Source of the DNA: Paralichthys olivaceus
Taxonomy: Eukaryota > Chordata > Actinopteri > Pleuronectiformes > Paralichthyidae
Assembly: GCF_024713975.1 (NCBI RefSeq)
Contig: NC_091107.1
Span: forward strand, 12,947,501 to 13,011,500
DNA: 64,000 bases
Direction of reading: 5' to 3'
The notes under the pieces were generated by a model. It did not search any database. It worked only from the letters and a program-made list of their open reading frames with translations, and was not told the DNA's origin. The position numbers were made by a program, and so were the translations under genes. This document shows positions 30,401 through 41,764 of this stretch, piece by piece (within the stretch, counting starts at the first letter, position 1; each line of letters starts with the position of its first letter).

Positions 30401-32106
30401 ACAGTGTAAGGATTTATCAAGGTTGCAGTGTATGAGCACATCATGTTAACCTTGTTTCTCTCCAGCTTCTCTGTGCCTTAAAGCAGCAGTTGATCTTTGT
30501 TTGTATCCTATACAAAGTCAACTCATCTCACCAGTTAAATGCTTTCAATGTGAAGCTGTAGCAGAAGGAAATGTATGAGTTGTATAAACAGCAATCGAAT
30601 ATGGCATTTTATTTACATTAATGTTGCTGCAGACACCTCTTGAAATTGGGGTTATTAGTAAAGGATTTAGAATAAACATACTTATTTAGAAATTAAAGAA
30701 TGGAAGAATTTTAATACTGTTATAAGCTACATGACAAAATGTTTATTGTACAGAATTATGACCATGTAGTCACTTGCCTCTCCCTCTTGTCATTGTTCTC
30801 TCCAGCCATCATCATCGGTCCATACGGTCAGCCTCTGACAGTTTACCCCTGCATGCTTTGTGGTAAGAAGTTCAAGTCACGAGGCTTCCTAAAACGCCAC
30901 ACCAAGAATCATCACCAGGAAGTTTTGACCAGGAAAAAGTACCAGTGTACAGACTGTGACTTCACCACTAACAAGAAAGCCAGCCTTCACAACCACATGG
31001 AGGTGCACGCCCTGAGCAGCAAGGCTCCTTTCGAGTGTGAAATGTGTGGCAAGGAGTTCCACCAGCAGGCGGCACTATTCTCTCACAGACTGCAGCACCA
31101 CCACAGAGAGCCCAAGAGTCAGCCACCTCCACCTCCCACTAAGATGCATAAATGCAAGTTCTGTGACTATGAAACTGCTGAGCAAGGACTACTCAATCGG
31201 CACTTGTTGGCTGTTCACAGTAAAAGTTTCCCTCACATCTGTGTGGAATGTGGAAAGGGCTTTCGACACCCCTCAGAATTGAAGAAACACATGCGCACGC
31301 ACACTGGCGAGAAGCCTTACTCCTGCCTGTACTGTGACTACAAGTCGGCTGATTCCTCCAATCTCAAGACACACATCAAAACTAAGCATAGCAAGGAGAT
31401 GCCATACAAATGTGAGCGCTGTTTCCAGACCTTTGCTGAGGAAGAGGAGTTAATGCAGCATGGACTAACACACGAGGAGAATAAGACCCACCATTGTGCC
31501 CACTGTGATCACAAAAGTTCCAACTCCAGTGACCTGAAACGCCATATCATATCTGTTCACACCAAGGACTATCCACACAAATGTGCTGTCTGTGGGAAAG
31601 GCTTTCACCGACCATCTGAACTGAAGAAGCACTCAGTAGCTCACCGCACCAAGAAACTCCACCAGTGCCGGCATTGCAACTTTAAAATTGCAGACCCTTT
31701 TGTTCTCAGTCGCCATATCTTGTCTGTCCACACAAAGGAGCAACAGGCCTCTCCTGAAAAGAGTGAGGGTAAGAGGACAGAGACGCACACTCCTGTTGTG
31801 TCTCCTAAAAAGTCTGCACCTAGCAGCTCAAGTGGCCCCAGCCCTGCTACTAGAGTCAGTGCAGCCAGTTTAGCCAGCAGTGTGACTGTAGTTATTGGCA
31901 AAGGTCAGAAGGAAAGGAGAATTTACCAGTGCCAGTACTGTGACTACAGCACCGGGGACGCCTCGGGTTTCAAGCGACACGTGATTTCCATTCACACGAA
32001 AGACTATCCACACCGCTGTGAGATCTGCTCGAAAGGCTTCCGACGACCATCGGAGAAGAACCAGCATATCATGCGCCACCACAAGGACGTAGTGAAGGCA
32101 GAGTGA
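27495..32106 (+). CDS. zfx: Zinc finger transcription factor ZFX/ZFY type, with 12 instead of 13 fingers
   Basis: Nuclear activator that binds just downstream of CpG-island promoters. Coding exons 27495-27561, 27826-28140, 29108-29257, 29401-29529, 29624-29758, 29905-30048 and 30806-32106 join in phase to 746 aa (human ZFX about 805). An acidic activation region ([78 protein letters not shown]) matches ZFX block by block but is shortened. [10 protein letters not shown] is the basic nuclear-localisation stretch. The last exon starts [16 protein letters not shown] and holds the C2H2 array. Fingers 1-10 and 12-13 align with ZFX; finger 11 is absent, replaced by about 60 Ser/Pro/Lys-rich residues (31738-31920). 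The name rests on neighbours sat1 and prdx4 as in human Xp22; znf711 is the alternative paralogue. Polyadenylation signal at 33618-33623. Confidence 0.93.
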
Positions 32107-33640
32107 CTCTGACCGAGCCAAATACTGTGCCACAAAACAGAACAATGTTGAAGCAACTATCACACCCCAATCACTGCACCCTCAGCACAACACCTTTCAC
32201 ATTGAAATAATGTGTATGTGTGTGCTGCACTTAGTCCGCTCTGTTGTTTTGCTCCTTTCTGATCCTCAGCCTAATGTTTGTTCAGAGATGTATACACATG
32301 TACATAACATTAATGCTCAGTCAGAGGTAGCAAAAGAACCCCTCTGTAGACTTGCACTTTTAACTGCATGTCCCTTTGCCGGTGACAGTGTGCATGGCAG
32401 ATTGTGCAAATGTCTCTGTAGATACACATTATGATTTTTGCAGGCAGCAATCAGTTCTCAGTCACAATGGTCCTAATTATTTGTCTCAAAACAGAAGTGT
32501 AGTTTGCGTCATAAAAAAAAAAAGTACTAAACACAGCAGTAAGGATTAGCAACCTGTTCACAGTAGCACTTGCCATCTTGGTAAAGATCATTTATAAATG
32601 CAGTAATCAAGTCATGTATGTAACTATGAGTGTGTGTGTGTGTGTGCGCGAGAGAGTGTGAGTGACAAAAAACATCTGTTGTTCTTCCGGTGCTCAGACC
32701 CCACCACCCTGTAACATAATGCTTTTTGTTGTGTTAACAAAAACACATGGCCGGCTGTATTCAGCACCCAGAGAAAAGAAACAATCGTTTTTATTTTTGT
32801 CAAGAGCAGTCACAAAATACAGAGCGAAGTAGTGGAGGCATCATGGTGTGTTGCTAATGCACCTGTATCGTGATCCGATCACTAACTAGATTATCACACA
32901 CTTGTTGGTTGTTTCTCTTTTTAAGACAGTAGTCATACTGTAGGTTGTTCCCAACAAGTGCCCAAAGCAGCAGAGGAAGCACTGACTGAGATGTTGCCTG
33001 GAGACAGAAATCCTATTCATTTGAAAAAAAAAAAATTGTGATGAAAAATGTTAGTTTCAATATTACTGATGACGAGCTGTTCCAACGGAAGGGTTCTTTT
33101 ATCTATGAACAAACTTGTTTGAATTGATTATATCTATTAACTCACTGAAAAAAAGCATAATCTATAAGCATCAGTATGATCCAATATTAGACTTGATTAA
33201 TGGAATTTGGCATCAGTGTCCTGGCCTCAATAGGAATCATACAGCATATCTGGTGCTTGTGTTATGAAACCATGAACTGAACTTTCTTTTCGCCAACACA
33301 GATGTACTTTTGCCGGTAGAAAGGGAAAACGTACGTAATTTTTCTTTTTAAGGTGCAACTTCAGAAGACAGGTGCTGGTGGTCTACTTGTACAATGGCTT
33401 TTTAAATATTTTTGTTATCACCTGTGACCATTTCTGTTTTTATATTTATTTCATTTACAAGTTGTTGTATAGTTAAGTGTAACTAGACTTCTATGGGACG
33501 TAAATTATTGTTTTGTATACAAATCTGTACAAAACGTGTAGATGTAAACACTTGATAAAAACAAAATCTGAACCGTGTTGTTATGGATGTACTTCAACGT
33601 ATTTGTTAAAAAAAGTTAATAAAAGCAAAGTATTTTAGCC
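32107..33640 (+). other. 3' untranslated region of zfx
   Basis: About 1.5 kb of non-coding, AT-rich sequence ending at AATAAA (33618-33623). It contains a short TG run at 32630-32647. No other gene seen. Confidence 0.6.
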
Positions 33641-33644
33641 CTTT

Positions 33645-34720
33645 GTCTTTTATTTGCTCACTTTAGGTCCAACTTAGATTCAGTCAGATTTTTAAAGGTG
33701 CCCTGTGGACATCTGAAAAAAAGTGTTACCAAAACCCTGTGTGGCCGTTAGTTGAAATAAACTTACTTCTTCATAGAACATTTGCAAAGCCAAGTTTTTT
33801 AAGTTTGGAACATGAAATATTTCAAGTGTTCTTATGACTCGACCTTGTTGGAGCCTCACTCCATCTCTGTGCATTACTGTTTCCTGTTCATCAGTGGAAT
33901 AGCATTAGAATAGAGTATAAAACCACTGTGAATGGGTATCATGATGTGCATGCATATTTGTCTTTGTGACATAACAAAATGGCCAACCACACATGGAAAA
34001 AAAACCTTTCCACAGCACAAGTTGAGGACAAAAACCCCACAGGGAACCATTAGTATTTATAAGCATGGTTTGTGATATACGCTTTGCTTCATTATCCAAC
34101 TTGCAGCCAAGTGTGATGTGGAAACTTTAAGCCTCCAGTGCACACATACTGAGGACTAATGGACTTTTCAGAGATGTAGGCCAGTGCTTCTCAAATGGGG
34201 GTCTGCAGAGCGCAGGGGGTCTGTGAAAAGTTTCCATAGTTTTTTGAATTCTTTGTTGGAGGAAACATTTTGAAAAGCAGAAACAGGCTATTCAAAATGT
34301 TTCCAACGGAGATTCAAGAGGGGATCCTTGACTGAAAAACCCTCTGATGCAGGCGACAACTCCAGTGGTGTAATCTTTAAAGGTACATTGTGTAGAATTT
34401 TGTGATATCTAGTGTTGAAATTGCATGTTGCAGCTGAACACCCCTCACCTCACCCTCTCCTTCCAAACATGAAAAAGAACCTGTGGTAGCCTTTGTTTTG
34501 TCAAGAAAACAAAGGCAACAAACTATCAAATACAATTAAAAGCAGAGCATTTTTTAGTTTTTCATCAGGTTTACTCACTTCTTAATACATTTTAAAGAGC
34601 AAATTTAATCAACTGGAAAAAATATTTGGTCAAAACCTTTGGCATTGACTTTGATTGATTATAGTATTCACAACAATGGTAAACGTCTTCAGCAACGCTG
34701 ACATACGATGACCGAGGCAG
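33645..34720. other. Interval between the convergent zfx and lipocalin genes
   Basis: No gene seen. It contains MITE family A copy 2 (34381-34508). ATTAAA on the minus strand (34605-34610) is a possible polyadenylation signal of the lipocalin gene. Confidence 0.5.
34381..34508. repeat. MITE-like family A, truncated copy 2
   Basis: Begins after TTAA (34377-34380) with AGGTACATTGTGTAGAATTT and continues through ATGTTGCAGCTGAACACCCC and AACCTGTGGTAGCC. The other end is missing. Confidence 0.65.
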
Positions 34721-34724
34721 AGAG

Positions 34725-36244
34725 CTAAGCCGGTGGACACTCCCCTAAAGAAAGAAAGAAAAAATAAAAGAGTTCATTTGAATAGTGCTTAAGATCAGTC
34801 TTGTTTATAGATTATTTTATATCAAATGTCTCCATTAACTTTAAGTACCGTTTCTTGGCAGGAAAGCAACGTTTCCAGGCAGGATGCCGGTCTCCAAGGA
34901 GAACTGCCTGAACTTCTCAAGCAGATCTGGGCTGAGGTCAACTCCACGACCTGTCAAAACAGTGTTGTATTGATTTACATGCTGTGCTGAGCTGCTGCAC
35001 ACACTTACATTGACTGGCCAGACTGTGGCATCAGGGCAGATGCTGATAACTTTACCATATAGCTTGTTGACAATGGTGATATCGCTTCCCTTGGTCTTGA
35101 TGGTGTGAGTCAGAGCGTACTCGTCGTACTTGACATCAACCATACGCATGTCGTTGTCATTCTCCCAGCCTGACAGAGGGGAGGAATATACATGATGTAA
35201 ACCAGAAGATTGGGAATGGTTTAATTGTGACTGTTGCCTGCCTCTTTGTGTTTGTGTTCACTCACTCTCACTGGTGTATCTGAACCTTCCAGGCACGTCA
35301 GTCCTTTTCGCCAGGCCGCTCATTCTCCAACAAGAGCCATCGGGGCTGCAATGACACCATTAAAACATGATCAGCGGTTTCATCACTGATCTTTGTTTTC
35401 TTTCTTCCTCCCTGTCCGTCGTCTTGCACTCACGTGAGACTGGCGTAGGACATGTCCAGGTCCCCATCGGCAGTAGGGGTGAACACGGCTGTGCCCATCT
35501 TCATGCTGGCTCTGCGGACGGTAAACCACTGGGCGTTGGTGGCAAATCCAATCAGGTACCACTTTCCTGCCATCTGTGGTCACACATAAGGCAGACATAG
35601 CAGAAATAAAGAGAATGCTAAGAATGTGGTGGTAGGTTTAGAAAAGTAAATTCCTCACATCTTGGTTTTTTCCACAAATCCTAGTCATTAAAAAAATGAT
35701 GCCACACAACTCATTCAAGTACATAGTTGTTGAATGTAAAAAAAAATAGCCAGGAAATTTTCACATCTTTACAACATCAATCAAAGTTAAATTAGAATGG
35801 TGCTCTGTAGAGTTTATACCACTGCCACTGCAGTAGATCTGGATTTTTAATTCAATAAATATAAACTTTTAATTATTTCTATTTCCATGACCCATATTTA
35901 TTTATATGACTTAGTATTTTTACAAACTGACAGGAGTGAAAACATAACCTCCTTGTTGGAGGTTGGAGATTTTATTTATAGAAGCAAATTCAATGCTTAT
36001 CATTAAATAACTTAATGTGACACCCGCTTCCTAAAGGAGGCTACAAAAGCCTTTGCCAGATGCTCAGGCTGCAGTTGTGAGAAGCAAAAGGAATTATATA
36101 CATGCACAGTTAAACTACATATGACTATGTTTACTCAGTTATGTGTCTTACCCCCTGCAGATTGAAGTCTGCCTGTGGCATGATCTCAGAGGAAACCGCC
36201 AGGAAGCAGAGCACAGTGCCCAGCACAGTCAGCAGGGAAGTCAT
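34725..36244 (-). CDS. Secreted lipocalin of the prostaglandin D synthase-like group
   Basis: Small secreted carrier of hydrophobic ligands. Six minus-strand exons join in phase: 36152-36244, 35434-35573, 35266-35345, 35056-35169, 34849-34950 and 34725-34744, giving 182 aa, normal for a lipocalin. Residues 1-18 (MTSLLTVLGTVLCFLAVS) form a signal peptide. The signature GKWYLIGFATN starts at residue 34. GSCWRM and the C-terminal GECPPA supply the usual disulfide pair. The order of motifs and the LETGILPGNVAFLP segment match the fish ptgdsb/lipocalin group. Aligning TPTADGD with APATDGG of mammalian L-PGDS puts a Gly where the catalytic Cys65 lies, so prostaglandin D synthase activity is not expected by that mechanism. 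A TATA box lies at 36341-36349. It could equally be named ptgds-like or simply lipocalin. Confidence 0.88.
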
Positions 36245-36340
36245 CGTCACAGAGGAGCAGAGTCGGCTGCAGCAGTGATGATGGAGGAGAGAGCGGGTGA
36301 AGATCTGGAGGCTTGTTGCTGAGGTTCTGCACAACGACCC

Positions 36341-36349
36341 TTTATATAG
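36341..36349 (-). promoter_or_regulatory. TATA box of the lipocalin gene
   Basis: Minus-strand CTATATAAA about 97 bases upstream of the start codon, a good distance for a short leader. The other promoters in the window look TATA-less or weakly TATA-like. Confidence 0.65.
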
Positions 36350-37129
36350 TAGAGCACGAGATACCCCTTTCCCTCCCAGTGAGCGCGCACACAATCGCAC
36401 ACGCACACATACATAAAGACCCTGGAGCTGGGATGGGTTCAAACAAGCTTCAGAGAAACCCACTAACAGTTCCACAGCCACAAGCTAAGCTTTTTAGTCC
36501 TGCCAGGGCAGAATGAAATCAATCATGTGAGAGGGTGATTTCGTGACAGTCGACAACCGGCAGGAGAAACTTGCCAAGAGTCTACATACACTCAACAACA
36601 GTGGATAGATATTATATCCTGTCTGTCATGCAGTTTGAATTGGAAAGCACAGTATTTGATAATGGCATTTCATTACGCAGCTTCCCACGCGTAGCAAAAG
36701 CTTAAACAGAACAGGAATCTAAACAGGAACAAAGCTTCCGCTGCCCTCCAGTATTTTCTGTGGCCGAGAGCACAGAATTAAATCCATCCGTCAGCAGTTG
36801 CCATAGTAAAACATGAGACAACACAAATGCACATGCAGATTGGATTCATGCAGCACCACATAATCTACGTCTCCTCTATAAGTTTAACGTCAATAAATAC
36901 TTTCAACTCATCATTCAACTTGCAATTACTGGTCGGAAGGAACATGATGATTTACTCTGTATGAAGCCGTAACTAAGAGAACGAACAAAACAGCTGTTTC
37001 CAAGGTCAACAATCTCACACTCTCTCCTGGTAACTGTCACGTCACATGATTTTCATTAGCAGAAGTAGCACAATTGATTCAATCAACCACAAGAATAATA
37101 ATTCCAATTTTGCTGGTAAATATCATGTA

Positions 37130-37290
37130 AGGCTACTTTGTAGTGGTGGAGAATGTACTCAAACATTTATTTTAAGTCAAAGTACAAATAAATAGACACA
37201 AATCAGTAAGTACCAAGTACAAGTTCTTACTTTTTAATATACTTTAAGTATTTAAAGTAAAAGTACTTGCAGGGTATACTCTGATCCCTA
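37130..37290. repeat. Dispersed teleost repeat (TGTACTCAAA...AAGTACAAAT type)
   Basis: TAGTGGTGGAGAATGTACTC, AAGTCAAAGTACAAATAAAT and TAAAGTAAAAGTACTTGCAG match a very common fish non-autonomous repeat recognisable by its AAGTAAAAGTAC blocks. Confidence 0.55.
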
Positions 37291-37319
37291 AGCCAGCCTT
37301 TCCCTACTGTATATATTGA

Positions 37320-37470
37320 TTTACCTCCACGTCAGCAACAGCCATTTTTGTGAACACAATATCTCAAGAACACCTTGAGGGTATTTCTTTGAATTTGGTA
37401 GAAATATTCAGTTGAACTCAAAGATTTTAGATTTTAGTGTTCAAAAAAATGTATGCAGAGTATATAGTTT
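37320..37470. repeat. Dispersed teleost repeat (AACACAATATCTCAAGAAC type)
   Basis: GTGAACACAATATCTCAAGA and ACACCTTGAGGGTATTTCTT correspond to a frequently seen fish interspersed repeat. No coding potential. Confidence 0.5.
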
Positions 37471-38394
37471 GATACAAGAATAGTACAGACTCTGTCATAT
37501 CAGTGAAGCCTTGCATTGTCATTTAATTAACGACTGAGTCTCGGCCCTGATTGGTCAGTGGACTAATTCCTTCACCATATTGATTTTTTTAAGTTATGAA
37601 AAACACAATGTGAACATTTAGCATAATGCATTGTAAAAATTTTGTAATGTAGAAAATACATATTATAGATACAGATATTTGGTACATTTATGCAGTGGAT
37701 TGCAGCAGATGCTAAAGAAAAATCACTTATGTTATATGGTTTTCCCATGTGACAAACACCTACATGATGAATTCTTCCCAACGAGTAACTTTTCAAACTA
37801 AGTATAGTTTAATGCAAATCAACACTTTTGGATTTTAACTTTGACTCAAGCAAGATTTTGAATGGAATTTCCTGTAAAGATAAGGGACCTTCATTAAACT
37901 GTAATCTAAAGAAGTGGAAAAATATTTTTAATATATACAGATTTGCGTGTTTTTCTGATCATTGTCAGTTTTAAGGAGCATGGTAATGACGTTGAGTTCT
38001 GGACTTTCTGCAGGATCTTTTCTCTGCTGCACACTTGGAAAAATGAATCCTGAAGTAGGAGTGCTGATGAGATGAATTAGTGTAATGAGCTGGAATCAGA
38101 CCAGCACAGGCAGACACATGCCACAGTACAAAGATTCCTCCAACATACCTTGCCGGTTCCAACAGGTAAGCCTGTCAGAAAGTGAATAGCTCATGTTGGG
38201 TGGAAATGAGTTCATACCATGGTGTCAAAATGATTAAATGACAATGTGTTTGGAACAATTTTCAAATTAAAGTCTAGTTGCACTAACAACGAACAAGGAA
38301 CAACTTTAATATACATCTTACTGAATTAGGAACATATGTAAATTGTGGCCCCCTTTATTGACCCTAATTTAGAAAAAGCCCTGATTCGCCACTG

Positions 38395-38480
38395 CAAGAA
38401 TAGCACTCAGCAGAGCACAAGCCTCCGCTAAGGCCCAACAATTCTCTTAAATTGAATTTATGCACCAAATTCCAGGGGTG
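38395..38480 (-). repeat. Fragment of dispersed repeat family D
   Basis: GCACTCAGCAGAGCACAAGC and CTCCGCTAAGGCCCAACAAT are the inverse of the 3' end of the family seen at 57145-57460 and 58240-58490. Confidence 0.5.
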
Positions 38481-38715
38481 AAAAAAACAACGTCCAATGT
38501 GGAGATAATGATGTAACCTGAATGATAGTGGAATCAATCTTGAAACATTTTATTTGCCTCAGCACATGGAAAACAGGTATGACTCAACCCACTTTAAACA
38601 TTTATAAATAACAGAAATGTTCATTTGACCTGATTTAACTGTAAATAACACTATAAATCATTACAGGGAAAATTGGACTGAATATTTCATTAAAAACTCA
38701 TTGCCCACAGCAATC

Positions 38716-38722
38716 GCACACA

Positions 38723-38781
<59 letters not shown>
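38716..38781. repeat. (CA)n microsatellite
   Basis: Nearly pure CA tract of about 65 bases. Confidence 0.95.
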
Positions 38782-38784
<3 letters not shown>

Positions 38785-39535
38785 AACACATATAAATATG
38801 ACATGACATGTAATAATATATCCTTACAGCTCTACCAGTGAAGCTAAAAAAAAGTAGTTTAGCCTCAGGGTGGCATAACATATAGAGTTTATAGTTTAAT
38901 TTGCTGAATCTGCTGGTGAAGCCATGTTGTTGTTAAGATTTTATGTTGGCCTGAGGGTGGCGCTAGAGGACAGTTCATGGATGTGTTTACTCTTGAGCTA
39001 TGTGTTAAACGTCATGTTGATGATCATCAGAAATGCTTTGCAAAAACAAGCAGAGCCACGGAGACATCATTGAGTTCATAGTTTTCAAGATAGTCGCAGA
39101 CAAATGTGTTGGAAAGGAGAATTTTTTTTTATTGAATTTGAGACTCAAAATTAAATATTCACCAAGATTATCCGTAATCTGATATATGTGCATACCACAT
39201 TTCATTGCAGTATCACCAGTGGTTGTTGCTTTGTGTTGTAGTGAACCAAAGCATTGGAGAGAAAAACTGATGTCACACATTCTTTAGGCTTTACCACTAA
39301 ATTCTAAAAACTAACCAGACATTATCATCACATTTGGCTGTAGGTTATTCACATGGGGAATAATAATGACAGAATATGTTTTATCTCTAGAACATCTCTA
39401 TTACAGAATTAAGAAGAGAGAGAAGACTTGCAGATTTTTATATCTGACACGTACCTCTGAGATAAACCAACACCTGTATCTGTGGCACTGAATACAACAT
39501 GCATGAAATAATATAAACTAATAGTAATACTTTAA

Positions 39536-39881
39536 GGTCCAGTTTATATAATTTAGTGGTGAATGTGCATGTTACAGCTGAATACCCCTCACCTTACCCT
39601 CCCCTTCCAAACATAAAAAACCTGTGGTAGACTTCAATTTTTATGAAAAGGTATTCAGTTTGTCCAGTCTGGAAGACTGTAAAAAACATGGTGGCCTCTG
39701 TAGAGAGACCCCCTTCCGATCTAAATATAAAGTATTTAAATATAAAGGGGCAATTCTAGGGTAAAGAAACAAGAATTCATACAATTTAAATGAAACACAC
39801 TGATGAGAATGTTGCTAAGATTATTTTATGTTCAGTTTCTGCCAATAGATCCCTTTCACCTAAATCTTACACACTGGACCT
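39536..39881. repeat. MITE-like family A, full-length copy 3
   Basis: Flanked by TTAA (532-535 and 882-885 in the 39 kb block), starting GGTCCAG and ending AAATCTTACACACTGGACCT, the inverse of the family start. It is the most complete copy, about 346 bases, and carries all internal blocks (CATGGTGGCCTCTGTAGAGA, GAATACCCCTCACCTTACCC). Confidence 0.8.
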
Positions 39882-40039
39882 TTAATATATAAAACTTCAT
39901 TTGTGTAGCACCTTGGAAAACTGCCATCACAAACAAGAGAAATAAAAACAAGAGTACACGACATCTGAATCCAAACAATGGCTCCAAATATTAGCAGTAG
40001 CAGTTACACTAAATTCACTCCAGCATGAAACATAATACT

Positions 40040-40115
40040 TACACTGGTGACCTGGCCAGGGTTTAGCCCACCTCTATCAGCTGGGATTGACTACATGCAG
40101 CCCCCCTGAGACCCT
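40040..40115 (+). repeat. Fragment of SINE-like family B (copy 3)
   Basis: CTGGTGACCTGGCCAGGGTT, CAGCTGGGATTGACTACATG and AGCCCCCCTGAGACCCTA correspond to the 3' half of the family. Confidence 0.5.
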
Positions 40116-41764
40116 AATAACTGTGTTATTATTATATAAATGTATGGTTAAGCCCAGAGGAGGCACTATGACTCACTGAGTTATAATTCATGGGGTCTAA
40201 ATTACTGTTTCCAGTTTATTTCATTATAGATCACAATGTTGTCATTAAGCTGCATCTCATCGAGTGTATAGTGAAGTCATACAACACTAATTACACAGAT
40301 CATATGACCTCTTTAAAACAAATGTACATCCAGAGAGCACTGCTGGGTGAAATGCACTGATTGTCCTGAGGGTGGCACCAAAAATTAACTCTGGAGCCAC
40401 CAGCAGGAGAGTATGGGGGAGTGGAGACACCATGTAAACCTTTGAGTTGAGTGATTTTAAATGGAGGACATTTATTGATTTTAACAGTTTGATCGATTGC
40501 TCTCCCCAAGATGTGCATTAAGATAGCTAATAATGGGAAATAATGGACAGTGTGTGCAGGGAAACTGCAGACATTGCAGAAGCATGCAAGACGCATAGAT
40601 ATCAAAGAAGGCTTGAGCTCCTGCACCTTTTCTTCCTTGAGAGAAAGTGCCGTTTTCCTGGGGTGCTTCTTTTTTCAAATCAATGAATATTTTACTCCTG
40701 TTTGTGCACAGCTTCCCTGTCAACAAGTATATTGATTAAATAAAAAATCCAGATATCAGGTCGGGAGATTGGACTAGTCTCTACCCTCCATCCCTCCATG
40801 TCTCTTGCACAGTGCTGAGCACTAGAGCTGTGGACATTTCTTGATGCTTAGATGCTTCGTGACACGTACGACTCTGCATCCATGAGACAGAGACAGAACA
40901 TAATGATGTTCAACTTTTTGTTCTAAAACTTTTTTTTAATAAATAATTGAAGTGCCCTTTTTCTCACTTGAGCTCCTGGCCCCACAAATGTTTGTGCATG
41001 TCCCTGTGCAGAAAAGTACGGTTTAGTTTGCAGTATAATTATTGTAGCAGAAATTTAAATATCACATATTACAATGGGCAGGATTTTTGCGTTCATCCTA
41101 TTATGAATAAATAGTATCTGCAGTTGATTATTTATATAAGCAGCTCCTGCATGTCTTTAAACTTGTAGGTCTGGGCAGTGTAGAAGGAGCACTCATACTA
41201 TAAGACAGCGATGGAACAAACACCATTAGATTAAGGGAGTGCAGAGAAAAATTAAGTAAATAAAAGCAGATTGTATCAGTCGTACAGTGAGGACGAAACC
41301 GCTCCAGGAAGTTACGACTCTACTCCCACCAACCATGTGGGAGTGACAGGAAGGGATATGAAGTATACCCATCGTCTCCACTGGGCGGACTGACGGACTC
41401 ACACCTCATTTACTGCAATATTTTTTATTATTTTACTGTTTCATTTTCTAACAGACAAGTTGTCAAAAATATGTAGAAACCAGTCAGACAGCATAAGATA
41501 TGTTCAGCTTCATTTCATAAAGAGACAATTCCATTACCGACTCCAAAACATGTAGTGTTAACTTTTTTAAATAGCTAACACTTGAATAATCCCCCTCAAC
41601 TTATTTCCGAATTAAAGACAGTTTGTGATGTTTGATATTTAAGAGGGTGGAATGCAGTGATCATTGGAAGTCATCAGCTGATAAATCCAAGGAAATCCTG
41701 GAGATGAAATTCTTCACACATGCTGCATTAACAGTCTGTGATCATGAGGAAATATAAAGTGAAA

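Larger units (their letters stand above)
36360..41420. other. 5-kb intergenic stretch between the lipocalin gene and zdhhc23
   Basis: No gene recognised on either strand. It contains dispersed repeats at 37130-37290 and 37320-37470, a repeat fragment at 38395-38480, a CA microsatellite (38716-38781), a full MITE family A copy (39536-39881) and a family B fragment (40040-40115). The remainder is AT-rich. Confidence 0.5.

Noticed and set aside
38690-38881. Open frames consisting of CVCVCV or HTHTHT (also at 1252-1449, 46225-46437, 58750-59142, 61178-61414, 62651-62908)
   Set aside because: Translations of CA/TG microsatellites.
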